The notes under the pieces are model-generated. The model searched no databases, had not been told where the DNA came from, and saw only the letters and a program-made list of their open reading frames with translations. Positions 1 through 6,261 of a DNA stretch of 7,870 bases are shown here, piece by piece. Origin of the DNA: Haloferacaceae archaeon (GTDB lineage: Archaea > Halobacteriota > Halobacteria > Halobacteriales > Haloferacaceae); contig JAHENP010000116.1 in the NCBI GenBank assembly GCA_018609965.1, forward strand, positions 1-7,870, written 5' to 3'. The translations under genes and the position numbers were made by a program. Each line of letters opens with the position of its first letter. Position 1 is the stretch's first letter.

Positions 1-623
1 GACGCGGTGCGTTCCTCGCCGTTGTGCGTCTCGCCAACGGCTGGCGCCGCGGGGACGAACACGGAGTCGGCGCGCCCCTCCAACGCCGGCCGGCCGCCGA
101 GATCGTAGCCGTCGACACCCGTCAGCAAGAGGTCCCGCAGGTCGAGGTTACACAACTCGCCGACTCGCATCCCGGCTTTCAGTAGCGTCACGATCAACGC
201 CCGCTCCAACGGGTGGGTGACACCCGTCAGGAACGACCGCATCTCGGGAACGGTCACCTCCCGGCGCGTCGGGTCCGGGTCGATCTGCTCGTCGAGTTCT
301 TCCATCACGAGCGCCATCGGGTTGGCGTCGAACGCGCCCACCTGGGTCATGTACGCGTAGAACCGGTGGAGATACGCCGCGTACGTCGCCACCGTCGACT
401 CCGCCAACTCCGGATCGGTCCGCAGTTCGTGGACGAACGCCGTGCAGTCACGGTGGGCCGCCGCCTCCGGCGGGGTCCCGTCACGACCCGCGAGAAACGA
501 CTGGTACCGCGACAGGAGTCGTTCGTACTCCTCGCGTGTGCGCTGGCTCTTCCCGTGGAGTTCTACGTCCCGGAGGAAGAACGCCACCGGGTCGTCGACA
601 TCGCCCGCGCGTGTGCTACTCAC
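1..623 (-). CDS. Tyrosine recombinase/integrase (XerC/D-like), C-terminal part beyond the window
   Basis: I translated this from the minus strand. It starts at a GTG (623-621) and stays open to the left edge, giving 207 residues. Residues about 8-100 look like a SAM-like core-binding (arm) domain: an early 'YERLLSRYQSFL' helix and 'STVATYAAYLHRFYAYM' are typical of phage-integrase N-terminal domains. The catalytic domain begins near residue 122 ('EVTVPEMRSFL'). The box I motif 'LLKAGMRVGELCNLDLRDL' carries the first catalytic arginine, Arg153. The later His-x-x-Arg and the nucleophilic Tyr should lie beyond position 1, so catalytic integrity cannot be judged. The GTG start overlaps the end of the upstream small gene by 8 bases, which fits translational coupling. 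It could be a resident chromosomal recombinase or the integrase of a mobile element; nothing in the window (tRNA, direct repeats) decides this. Confidence 0.9.
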   Translation of the reverse strand, partial: MSSTRAGDVDDPVAFFLRDVELHGKSQRTREEYERLLSRYQSFLAGRDGTPPEAAAHRDCTAFVHELRTDPELAESTVATYAAYLHRFYAYMTQVGAFDANPMALVMEELDEQIDPDPTRREVTVPEMRSFLTGVTHPLERALIVTLLKAGMRVGELCNLDLRDLLLTGVDGYDLGGRPALEGRADSVFVPAAPAVGETHNGEERTA

Positions 624-1059
624 GGACGACGTACCCCCCCTCCCGCCCGGAGTAGCTCACCGGCCCCTCCGACTGGAGTCGTGTCAGTGTCTCGTCGAGT
701 TCGTCCTCGAAGTCACCGACGAACGCCTCGACGAGCTCGTCCCACGAACAGACACCCTCCTCGTGGAGCACGTCGAGCACCCGGTCTTCGAGGGCCTCAC
801 CCCCAGGGTTCGGGCCGGGAGAGTCGGGTTCCACGCCGTCACACTCACCACCCTCGGCTCCCGCTGCGGTGGCCGCACCGACACCCTCCGGGAGTTCGAG
901 TTCCCGACGACCGGCCTGCACCATCGTCCGGACGAACTCCGCCTGGCTCATGTCCAACGCGTCGGCGTCGGCCGCCCACGCCGCCTTCTGTGACGCCGGG
1001 ACCCGTGTCGTCACCGGCGTCCGATCCTCACTCGGCACACACGGTCGGTGTGACGGCAC
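616..1059 (-). CDS. DUF5805-type small DNA-binding-like protein, coupled to the integrase
   Basis: This encodes 147 residues from a GTG start. Residues about 15-52 ('TPVTTRVPASQKAAWAADA' then 'LDMSQAEFVRTMVQAGRREL') have the strand-helix-helix look of ribbon-helix-helix proteins. A low-complexity Gly/Ala/Pro/Glu linker (about 55-88) follows. Residues 88-147 resemble a winged helix, with 'LEDRVLDVLHEEG', 'SWDELVEAF' and a terminal beta-hairpin. From memory, haloarchaeal DUF5805 proteins have this N-terminal signature and commonly sit just before an integrase gene; their function is not established. A TGA stop lies immediately upstream in frame, so GTG at 1059 is the earliest possible start. 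A second in-frame GTG at 1038 (residue 8) is an alternative. The gene overlaps the integrase start by 8 bases, implying an operon. I infer a DNA-binding accessory factor or autoregulator for the recombinase. Confidence 0.82.
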   Translation of the reverse strand: MPSHRPCVPSEDRTPVTTRVPASQKAAWAADADALDMSQAEFVRTMVQAGRRELELPEGVGAATAAGAEGGECDGVEPDSPGPNPGGEALEDRVLDVLHEEGVCSWDELVEAFVGDFEDELDETLTRLQSEGPVSYSGREGGYVVRE

Positions 1060-1081
1060 TCACTTGAACCTGATGCATTTC

Positions 1082-1105
1082 CGTGTCCTAAAGCCCTAAG
1101 ACACG
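1082..1105 (-). promoter_or_regulatory. Palindrome over the likely promoter of the DUF5805-integrase operon
   Basis: CGTGTC (1082-1087) and GACACG (1100-1105) form a perfect 6-bp inverted repeat separated by 12 bases. On the minus strand the spacer reads TTAGGGCTTTAG, whose CTTTAGG is the best TATA-like element at roughly 30 nt before the GTG at 1059. The palindrome therefore covers the expected TATA/BRE zone. This is operator-like and would suit autoregulation by the downstream ribbon-helix-helix-like protein. The promoter match is weak and the operator role is inferred. Confidence 0.4.
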
Positions 1106-1117
1106 AGTGTGAATCGT

Positions 1118-1170
1118 CAGTCCGAACTGGCTGGACTGTCGGGTTCTGAGCGCTCTACGGACAGTCTGTC
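1118..1170. repeat. Cluster of short inverted repeats after the chemoreceptor gene
   Basis: Several short inverted repeats overlap here: CAGTCC (1118-1123) with GGACTG (1133-1138); GACTGTC (1134-1140) with GACAGTC (1160-1166); and the palindrome GACAG-T-CTGTC at 1160-1170. The arms share the core GACAGTC/GACTGTC, so alternative hairpins are possible. The cluster lies between the stop codon of the MCP-UgpB gene and the start of the DUF5805 gene. It may be a 3'-end structure or a protein-binding site. No T-rich tract of the kind expected at an archaeal terminator follows. Confidence 0.45.
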
Positions 1171-1193
1171 GGTATGATGTGAGGCGGCAGGAC

Positions 1194-3581
1194 TCACCCT
1201 GTCGGCTGGTCGCGGAGTACCGACTCGATTTCCTCGCCGACGCGGTCGAGCATCTGTGGTACGTCCGCGCGCGTCTCTGCCCGTTCGAACCCCTCCTCAA
1301 TCACGGTCCGAACGTCGTCTGCCCGGGCGACCTGCGCGCCACGGGTGGCGACGGTGTCGGTCGTCTCGGCCAGTTGCTCCAACGCCGTCTCGTAGCCCGG
1401 GTTCGTCTCGAACCAGTCGTCGGCCCGTAGCTCCGGAAGCACGCCCTCGTGGACCGGCAGGTAGCCGGTCGCTTGGAACCACCGGCGTTGTTGTTCCGGC
1501 CGTGTGAGCCACTCTAAGAACTCTCCAGCCGCGGCCGTCACCGGCTCCGGGTGGCCGCCCCCAACCCACAGCGACGCACCGCCCACGAGGACACCCGTCC
1601 GACGCTCGCGGACGGGAAGCTGACCGACGCCGACGCCGAAGTCGGCACCCGACTGGATCGCCGGCAACGACGAGGTCGACCCGATCAGCATCGCCGCCTC
1701 CCGGTCGTGGAACGCCTCGCGAGCCGCACCACGGGCCTCCGTTCCGGGATTGTAGTAGAGTCCGTCCGCCTCCAGTCCGACCCACCAGTCGAACAGATCG
1801 TGGGCGAACCCGTCTGTGTTCGCCGTCGTCGCCGGCCCTTCGCGGCCGTTCGCCGGCTCCACGAGCGGCTCGTCCGCCTGTGCGAACCACTGCTCGACGA
1901 ACCACGAGTAGTTGGCGAAGGTGATCCCGTACTCCGTCGGCCCCTCTGTGACGAGCTGTCGCGCGGCACGTTTGACCTCCGCGAACGTCGCCGGCGGCCG
2001 CTCGGGGTCGAGTCCCGCTGCCGCGAACGCGTCGGTATCGTACGCCAACACCGGGTTCGAGACGTTGAACGGGATAGAGTGGAGCCGCCCGCCGTACCGG
2101 TAGTAGTTCACGGCCGGATCGAGCAGAGAGTCGACGTGTGACGACGAGAGCAACTCTCCGGCCGGGCGGAACGCCCCGCTCTTGCGGGCGCGTGTCGTGC
2201 CAATCTCGAACAGTTGTGCGAGCGCCGGCGGCTCGCCACGCGCTGCCGCTCGGAGTGTCGCGTCGAACGTAGCCCGGTAGTTCCCCTTCGAGACCAGTTC
2301 GATCTCCACGCCGGTCGTCGTGGACTCGAACTCGCGTGCGAACGACTCCAGTGTCAACGCCGTCTCCCCGCTCATCGCGTGCCAGAACGTTACGTGTGCC
2401 GTCTCCTCGCCGGTTGCGCCGCTTGGAGGACTCTCTCCAGTTGTGTCGTACTGGTCCAACTCCGCCGACAACGTCGCCGCACGCTCGGACAACGTCGCGA
2501 CCTGCGTCGACACCTCCGCGAGTTCCGTCGTCTGCTCCCGGGTCGCCTCGGCGGCGACACTGGCGTCTGCGGCCGTCTCAGCGCCGATCTCGTCGACCGC
2601 CTCGACCGCCGAGGAGACTCGTTGTGTCGACTCGGCCTGTGTCTCGGTCGCGGTCTCGATCTCCTGCACCTCGTTGTCGACTGCCTGCACCTGCTCAACA
2701 ACCGTGTCTAGTTCGTCGGCCACCCTGTCGACGGCGGTGCGGGTCTCATCGACTCGGTCACCGGTTGCGTGTATCCCGTCGACGGTCGCGTCGACTCGGT
2801 CGTGAACCCGGGCCAGCGACGACTCGATCTCGCTCGTCGCGGTCTGTGTCTCCTCTGCGAGCTGTTTCACCTCACTGGCGACGACCGCGAACCCGTCGCC
2901 AGCGCCGTCCGCCCGGGCGGCCTCGATCTTGGCGTTCAACGCCAACAGGTTCGTCTCGTCGGCGACCTCGTCGACGACGGCGACCACATCGTCGATCTCC
3001 GAGGCGACCGACACCAACTGACGGGTCGTCTCGACGGTCTGTTCGGCCCGCTCTGCGAGACGGTCGAGTGCCGCTACTGCCTCCTCGGCCGTCGCCTCGG
3101 CGGCCGTACACTGCCGGCTCGCCTCTGTCGTCCCCCGTGCCGCCTCGCTCGCGGCCGCCGCGATCTCCTCGTTCGTTGCCGACAGCTCTTGGAGTTCGGT
3201 GGAGATGTCGCCGACGCGATCGGCCTGTTTGTCTGTCCCCTCAGCGATGTCGGCGACCGCGTCGTCGATCTCTCGGCTCGACGCCCGCACCGACTCCACT
3301 CGGTCGTCGACCGCTGTCGCGGCCGTGGCGACCTGCTCGCCGAACGACGAGGTCCGGTCGACGGTGTCGCGCCACCCCGAGAGCAGTTCGTCGTACGCCT
3401 CGTACAACGGCGCGACGGCCGCCGTTGGCGGCTCTCCGAGCGTCTCGTCGAGACGGCTGTCTGCGTTCGCCCGCACCACCTCGGTCAACTCTGCGACGGC
3501 CGACTCGATCCCCTCTGAGTCGTCTCGGAGGTGTCGGTCCACAGAACGTGTCCCGCCGTCCGTCTCGTGGTCGTCGGTCAC
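1194..3581 (-). CDS. Soluble chemoreceptor fusion: MCP signalling domain plus UgpB-like solute-binding domain
   Basis: Residue numbers count from the GTG at 3581 (795 residues). Residues about 70-370 are the antiparallel coiled coil of a methyl-accepting chemotaxis protein. The canonical hairpin tip starts at residue 208 ('[17 protein letters not shown]', then '[16 protein letters not shown]'). After a Gly/Ser/Thr/Glu linker (about 372-394), residues about 395-795 form a complete extracellular-type solute-binding domain. It resembles UgpB: '[10 protein letters not shown]', 'KGNY', 'LFEIGT', '[16 protein letters not shown]', '[10 protein letters not shown]', 'GGASLW', 'TGYLPV', and '[10 protein letters not shown]' near the end. 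There is no signal peptide, lipobox, transmembrane helix or HAMP domain, so both halves should be cytoplasmic. I infer a receptor that reports an internal glycerol-phosphate-like or sugar ligand to CheA/CheW. Start: the frame is open to a GTG at 3734, but the extra 51 codons are basic and GC-poorer at third positions (about 69% by my hand count). ATG at 3608 is an alternative. Confidence 0.93.
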   Translation of the reverse strand: MTDDHETDGGTRSVDRHLRDDSEGIESAVAELTEVVRANADSRLDETLGEPPTAAVAPLYEAYDELLSGWRDTVDRTSSFGEQVATAATAVDDRVESVRASSREIDDAVADIAEGTDKQADRVGDISTELQELSATNEEIAAAASEAARGTTEASRQCTAAEATAEEAVAALDRLAERAEQTVETTRQLVSVASEIDDVVAVVDEVADETNLLALNAKIEAARADGAGDGFAVVASEVKQLAEETQTATSEIESSLARVHDRVDATVDGIHATGDRVDETRTAVDRVADELDTVVEQVQAVDNEVQEIETATETQAESTQRVSSAVEAVDEIGAETAADASVAAEATREQTTELAEVSTQVATLSERAATLSAELDQYDTTGESPPSGATGEETAHVTFWHAMSGETALTLESFAREFESTTTGVEIELVSKGNYRATFDATLRAAARGEPPALAQLFEIGTTRARKSGAFRPAGELLSSSHVDSLLDPAVNYYRYGGRLHSIPFNVSNPVLAYDTDAFAAAGLDPERPPATFAEVKRAARQLVTEGPTEYGITFANYSWFVEQWFAQADEPLVEPANGREGPATTANTDGFAHDLFDWWVGLEADGLYYNPGTEARGAAREAFHDREAAMLIGSTSSLPAIQSGADFGVGVGQLPVRERRTGVLVGGASLWVGGGHPEPVTAAAGEFLEWLTRPEQQRRWFQATGYLPVHEGVLPELRADDWFETNPGYETALEQLAETTDTVATRGAQVARADDVRTVIEEGFERAETRADVPQMLDRVGEEIESVLRDQPTG

Positions 3582-3688
3582 CGCGACACACCCTGGCGCC
3601 CACCCCATCTCGGGGAGACACTCCCACGCCACCGAGCCACCGAACGTGCGTGCCCTGGTCGCTCCATGCTCCGGCACGGGACCGAGAC

Positions 3689-3783
3689 GTGTTAACAGTT
3701 TGTGAGGTCTGCCGCCCTCGCGTGTCCGAATCACCGACTCCGTGTCGCGCGTCGAACCTGTAAACTGCAGAGCGCTATATTGA
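3689..3783 (-). promoter_or_regulatory. Candidate TATA elements upstream of the MCP-UgpB gene
   Basis: The stretch 3582-3969 contains no convincing gene. Three minus-strand TATA-like elements are visible: AATATAG (about 3776-3782), TTTACA (about 3758-3764) and TTAACA (about 3691-3697). They would start transcripts near 3752, 3734 and 3665 respectively, giving leaders of about 80-170 nt before the preferred GTG at 3581. The TTTACA element would make the GTG at 3734 leaderless, but coding statistics argue against translation from there. A GGTG seven bases before the GTG at 3581 could pair with 16S rRNA. Which element is used cannot be decided from sequence. Confidence 0.35.
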
Positions 3784-3969
3784 ATCGGGGACGTTGGTTC
3801 TGGTCAGAGTCTTAGTTCCAGTGGCCCGGACGTGTCAGTTCGGCGTTCCAGCCGGGACGGGCCGGTGCGGCGCTCTATCTGACTGTGTGTCGACATTTGT
3901 GCCGGGCATCGTGTTGCTGACGGAGCTGTCTCGACAGTGTCCCGCCGGCACGGAGGTGTCCTCGTCGAA

Positions 3970-4536
3970 TCAGTAGGCACCGCCACCGCCGCCGCCGGGG
4001 GCGTCCGTCGATGTCTCCGTCTGCTCTCCGGCGGCAGCCTCCACGTCGCCTTGCATCCGTGCGTGAACGGTACAGACGTACCGGTCGACACCGTCCGCAA
4101 GCTCGGGCGTGACGGTGAACGCGAACTCCTCGCCATCGTCACGCCAGTCCACGTCGGCGTCGTCCGCGAACGTGCCGCCGTCCGCCTGTGTGAGCAACGA
4201 GGTGCCGTCGGCGGCAAGGAACGCGAACGGGTGAGAACTCCACCCGCGGTTCTCGACGACGTAGCGAGTCCCGGTCTCCAGTGTGACGGGTGGATTCTCA
4301 CCGTCACCGGCGACGCCGCTCTCGCCGACGAACTCCCACGCGGTCGAGCCGACGTTGTCGGCGACGAGACGGGCCGTGTCGCTCACGTCCGTGTCGTCTG
4401 CCGCGGTGGCTGTGTCCGTCGCCGAGTCGGTCTGTGTCGCCGTCGAGCCGCCGACGCCGCGCCCGCCCGCGCAGCCGGCCAGCAGTGTCGCAATACCCGT
4501 TCCCGCAGCCGCTAGGAATCGTCGTCTCTCGGACAC
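3970..4536 (-). CDS. Tat-exported cupredoxin lipoprotein (halocyanin/plastocyanin-like)
   Basis: This encodes 188 residues from a GTG start. The N terminus has a twin-arginine signal (R4-R5-R6-F7-L8) with a short hydrophobic stretch and a lipobox 'LLAGC', so Cys22 should be lipidated and the protein anchored outside the membrane. A Ser/Thr/Ala/Asp linker (about 25-55) leads to a beta-rich domain. Type-1 copper ligands are visible: His102 in 'WSSHPFAF', and Cys155, His158 and Met161 in 'YVCTVHARMQGDV', a C-x2-H-x2-M ligand loop like that of amicyanin. The likely role is single-electron carrier at the outer membrane face; the redox partner is unknown. The C terminus ends in an acidic/Thr stretch and six glycines, probably disordered. 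The gene stands alone between the phosphate permease and the chemoreceptor and has its own promoter, so it need not share their function. Confidence 0.88.
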   Translation of the reverse strand: MSERRRFLAAAGTGIATLLAGCAGGRGVGGSTATQTDSATDTATAADDTDVSDTARLVADNVGSTAWEFVGESGVAGDGENPPVTLETGTRYVVENRGWSSHPFAFLAADGTSLLTQADGGTFADDADVDWRDDGEEFAFTVTPELADGVDRYVCTVHARMQGDVEAAAGEQTETSTDAPGGGGGGAY

Positions 4537-4555
4537 GACCGTAGTTGTGCCCGAA

Positions 4556-4570
4556 CGAGCTTATGGGTAT
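4556..4570 (-). promoter_or_regulatory. TATA promoter for the cupredoxin gene, leaderless type
   Basis: Reading the minus strand, ACCCATAAGC (centre about 4563) lies 26-27 nt before the GTG start at 4536. This is the spacing expected between an archaeal TATA box and its transcription start, so the mRNA would begin at or next to the start codon. No Shine-Dalgarno sequence is evident. The rest of the 210-base gap to the phosphate permease gene (4537-4746) shows no gene and no clear terminator. Confidence 0.5.
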
Positions 4571-4746
4571 CACATCACTCGTCTCGCCACTGACACGGAC
4601 GGACCTCCGGTGTCACGCGACTGCCACGAACGTGTGTCACAGCGTGGACGCCCGCGTTACATCCAGACGGATCTCAGACGAACACACTCCGGGAACCGAC
4701 CAACCGCAGTCGGTGCGAACACACAGCGCCTTGCCCGACGAGCGGC

Positions 4747-5991
4747 TCAGATCAGAAACGCAAACACCGGGTACGAGGCGACGATCGCCAGCGACGGCGT
4801 CAACACCCACATCGTCACGATCCGTTTGGCCGCCGCCGGGTCGAAGAGACTGTTCTCGTCGATGTCCGCCGGGCCCTCGCTCCCGACGTCCGGCACCTCC
4901 GGTATCTCGTCTGGTTTCTCTGCGGACTCCTCCTTGCGGGCCACGTCGCCGATCGTCGGCCCGGCGGGGGCGTCCTCCGCGCGGGAGGTCACGAGCGCGC
5001 CAGTCGAGACGGCGACATCTGGCCGCTCGGCCGTGGGCGTCGCCAGCTCTGCGAGTGTCGCGGCCCGGCTCGCACGCCCCCACCCGAGACCGATGATCGT
5101 CGAGGTGGTGCTGACGGCGAGACTCGCGGGGATGCCGGCCGACGAGAGGATCGTGATCACCGTCCCGCCGACCACGGAGACGATCAGCGACGCGAGGATC
5201 GGCAGCTCCGTGATGTCGTCACCGACCGTCTCCAGCGTCCGGCGGGCGATGGTGAAACTCCCCAGCCCGAACGCCGTCACCGCGAGCACCACCCCCTGGT
5301 CGACGGTGAGTGACCCGCCGGCGCCAACGAGCGGGGCGACGGCGTTCGCGGCGTTCGACGCCCCCGCGGAGAAGGCCATGTAACAACCGATTGCGACGAC
5401 CGACAACGAGCCGACCACGTCCTGGGGCGAGGCGTTCGGGTTGAGGAACGGCCGCGGCACCGTCCCTGACCGATCGAACTGGACGAAGTGGAGATCGAAG
5501 GTGGTGAACGCGACGTACCGGTCGAGATACGGGTAGACGTACCGCCCCACCACGGCCCCGACGAACAGACAGATCAGTGGCGCGACGATCCATGCGGAGA
5601 CGATGACGAACATCAACGCCTGGTTGAGCGTCCCGGAGGCGAGCCCCAACCCGACGATGGCGCCGACGGCAGTCATCGACGTCGAGGCCGGCACGCCGTA
5701 GAGGTTCGAGAGCAGCAACGACGCCCCGGTGAAGAACAGAACCGTGACGCTGGCGAGCGGCGTGAACTGCGCCGCCGGCACGATACTGCTGCTCATCGTC
5801 GCGATCACCTCCCGTCCGACCGTCCACGCACCGAGGAAGCCGAACCCGACGAACAACCCAGCGGCGGTCACCTTCCGGAGGAGCCGCGAGCCGACTGCGG
5901 GGCCGAACGCGACGCCGGTGGACGAGCCACCGATGTTGAAACCGACGAACACCGCAACCGAGATTCCGACAACCGTCAGGAGTGCCACCAT
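4747..5991 (-). CDS. pit: PiT-family inorganic phosphate permease
   Basis: This is a 414-residue polytopic membrane protein from an ATG start. It shows the internal duplication of the PiT family. The two signature segments are residues 17-35 ('GFNIGGSSTGVAFGPAVGS') and about 208-225 ('SAGASNAANAVAPLVG'). The paired 'GVPASTSMTAVGAIVGLG' (99-116) and 'GIPASLAVSTTSTIIGLG' (286-303) match the second conserved motif. About nine to ten hydrophobic segments span residues 2-300, and a last one covers about 390-413. Between them lies a hydrophilic acidic loop (about 307-388), probably cytoplasmic. Both signature segments lack the Asp of the classical GAND motif, although the Asn of repeat 1 is kept; I recall other haloarchaeal members looking the same. 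The family imports phosphate coupled to Na+ or H+; here the coupling ion is uncertain. The gene has its own TATA box and is probably transcribed separately from the ABC genes upstream. Confidence 0.9.
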   Translation of the reverse strand: MVALLTVVGISVAVFVGFNIGGSSTGVAFGPAVGSRLLRKVTAAGLFVGFGFLGAWTVGREVIATMSSSIVPAAQFTPLASVTVLFFTGASLLLSNLYGVPASTSMTAVGAIVGLGLASGTLNQALMFVIVSAWIVAPLICLFVGAVVGRYVYPYLDRYVAFTTFDLHFVQFDRSGTVPRPFLNPNASPQDVVGSLSVVAIGCYMAFSAGASNAANAVAPLVGAGGSLTVDQGVVLAVTAFGLGSFTIARRTLETVGDDITELPILASLIVSVVGGTVITILSSAGIPASLAVSTTSTIIGLGWGRASRAATLAELATPTAERPDVAVSTGALVTSRAEDAPAGPTIGDVARKEESAEKPDEIPEVPDVGSEGPADIDENSLFDPAAAKRIVTMWVLTPSLAIVASYPVFAFLI

Positions 5992-6018
5992 CGTAACTAA
6001 CTCGCAGTACTTGGGCCG

Positions 6019-6030
6019 GGTTTATAACCT
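6019..6030 (-). promoter_or_regulatory. TATA box of the phosphate permease gene
   Basis: The minus strand reads GGTTATAAACCC, a near-perfect haloarchaeal TATA box (TTATAAA at 6021-6027). Its centre lies about 33 nt before the ATG at 5991, predicting a transcription start near 5998 and a leader of only about 7 nt. It is the strongest promoter-like element in the window and separates the permease from the ABC transporter operon upstream. Confidence 0.65.
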
Positions 6031-6076
6031 CTCCACTGCCGCCGTGAGTCGGACCGCACGGCTCGGAGCGGTCGGT

Positions 6077-6261
6077 TCGGTACCAACCGCCTCACTTCGT
6101 TCGGCGGCTAACGGCTCAGTCCCTTCGCCGACGCAAGCCTCGCCGGCTCGCTCCGCTCACCGGCTCGGTACCAACCGCCTCACTACGTTCGCCGACAAAC
6201 CTCGCCGGCTCGCTCCGCTCACCGGCTCGGCGCCAACCGCCTCACTCTCTTCGGCGGTTCA
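6077..6261. repeat. Tandem repeat of about 62 bp (2.5-3 units) at the end of the ABC operon
   Basis: The block TCGGTACCAACCGCCTCACT occurs at 6077-6096 and 6165-6184, and at 6227-6246 with two changes (TACC to CGCC). A second block, starting CCTCGCCGGCTCGC and ending CCGGCTCGG, occurs identically at 6138-6168 and 6200-6230, so the last two units have a period of 62 bp; the first unit is diverged. Within units, GCCGG and CCGGC flank a 13-base loop. AACCGCC (6235-6241) pairs with GGCGGTT (6253-6259). GAGCGGAGCGAG-like cores of this sort are common in haloarchaeal intergenic DNA. The last unit overlaps the 3' end of the OppF-type gene. The repeat may act as a 3'-end RNA structure. Confidence 0.75.

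Noticed and set aside
213..1067. Plus-strand open frames opposite the integrase and DUF5805 genes
   Set aside because: Compositions are Arg/Pro/His-rich and no motif is seen, while the minus-strand genes have clear family signatures and coupled starts.
1..1193. Integrated element boundary or attachment site next to the integrase
   Set aside because: No tRNA gene and no direct repeat flanking the integrase can be seen; the gene runs out of the window, so a boundary cannot be supported.
3582..3734. N-terminal extension of the chemoreceptor as a signal peptide or membrane anchor
   Set aside because: The extra residues contain no hydrophobic stretch long enough, no usable twin-arginine motif followed by a hydrophobic core, and no lipobox.
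2336..3763. Long plus-strand open frame of 475 codons opposite the chemoreceptor gene
   Set aside because: The translation is almost entirely Arg, Ser, Pro and Thr with no recognisable domain. It is the usual antisense shadow of a GC-rich gene.
3794..3976. Plus-strand frame of 60 codons in the gap downstream of the cupredoxin gene
   Set aside because: No convincing promoter or ribosome site, cysteine-rich composition unlike haloarchaeal proteins, and no recognised family; support is too weak to call a gene.
4283..5383. Plus-strand frame of 366 codons opposite the cupredoxin and permease genes
   Set aside because: It runs across two real genes and the gap between them, with a Ser/Ala/Thr-rich low-complexity translation: an antisense shadow.
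6077..6261. CRISPR array
   Set aside because: Fewer than three full units, the units are directly adjacent with no unique spacers, and no cas genes are present.
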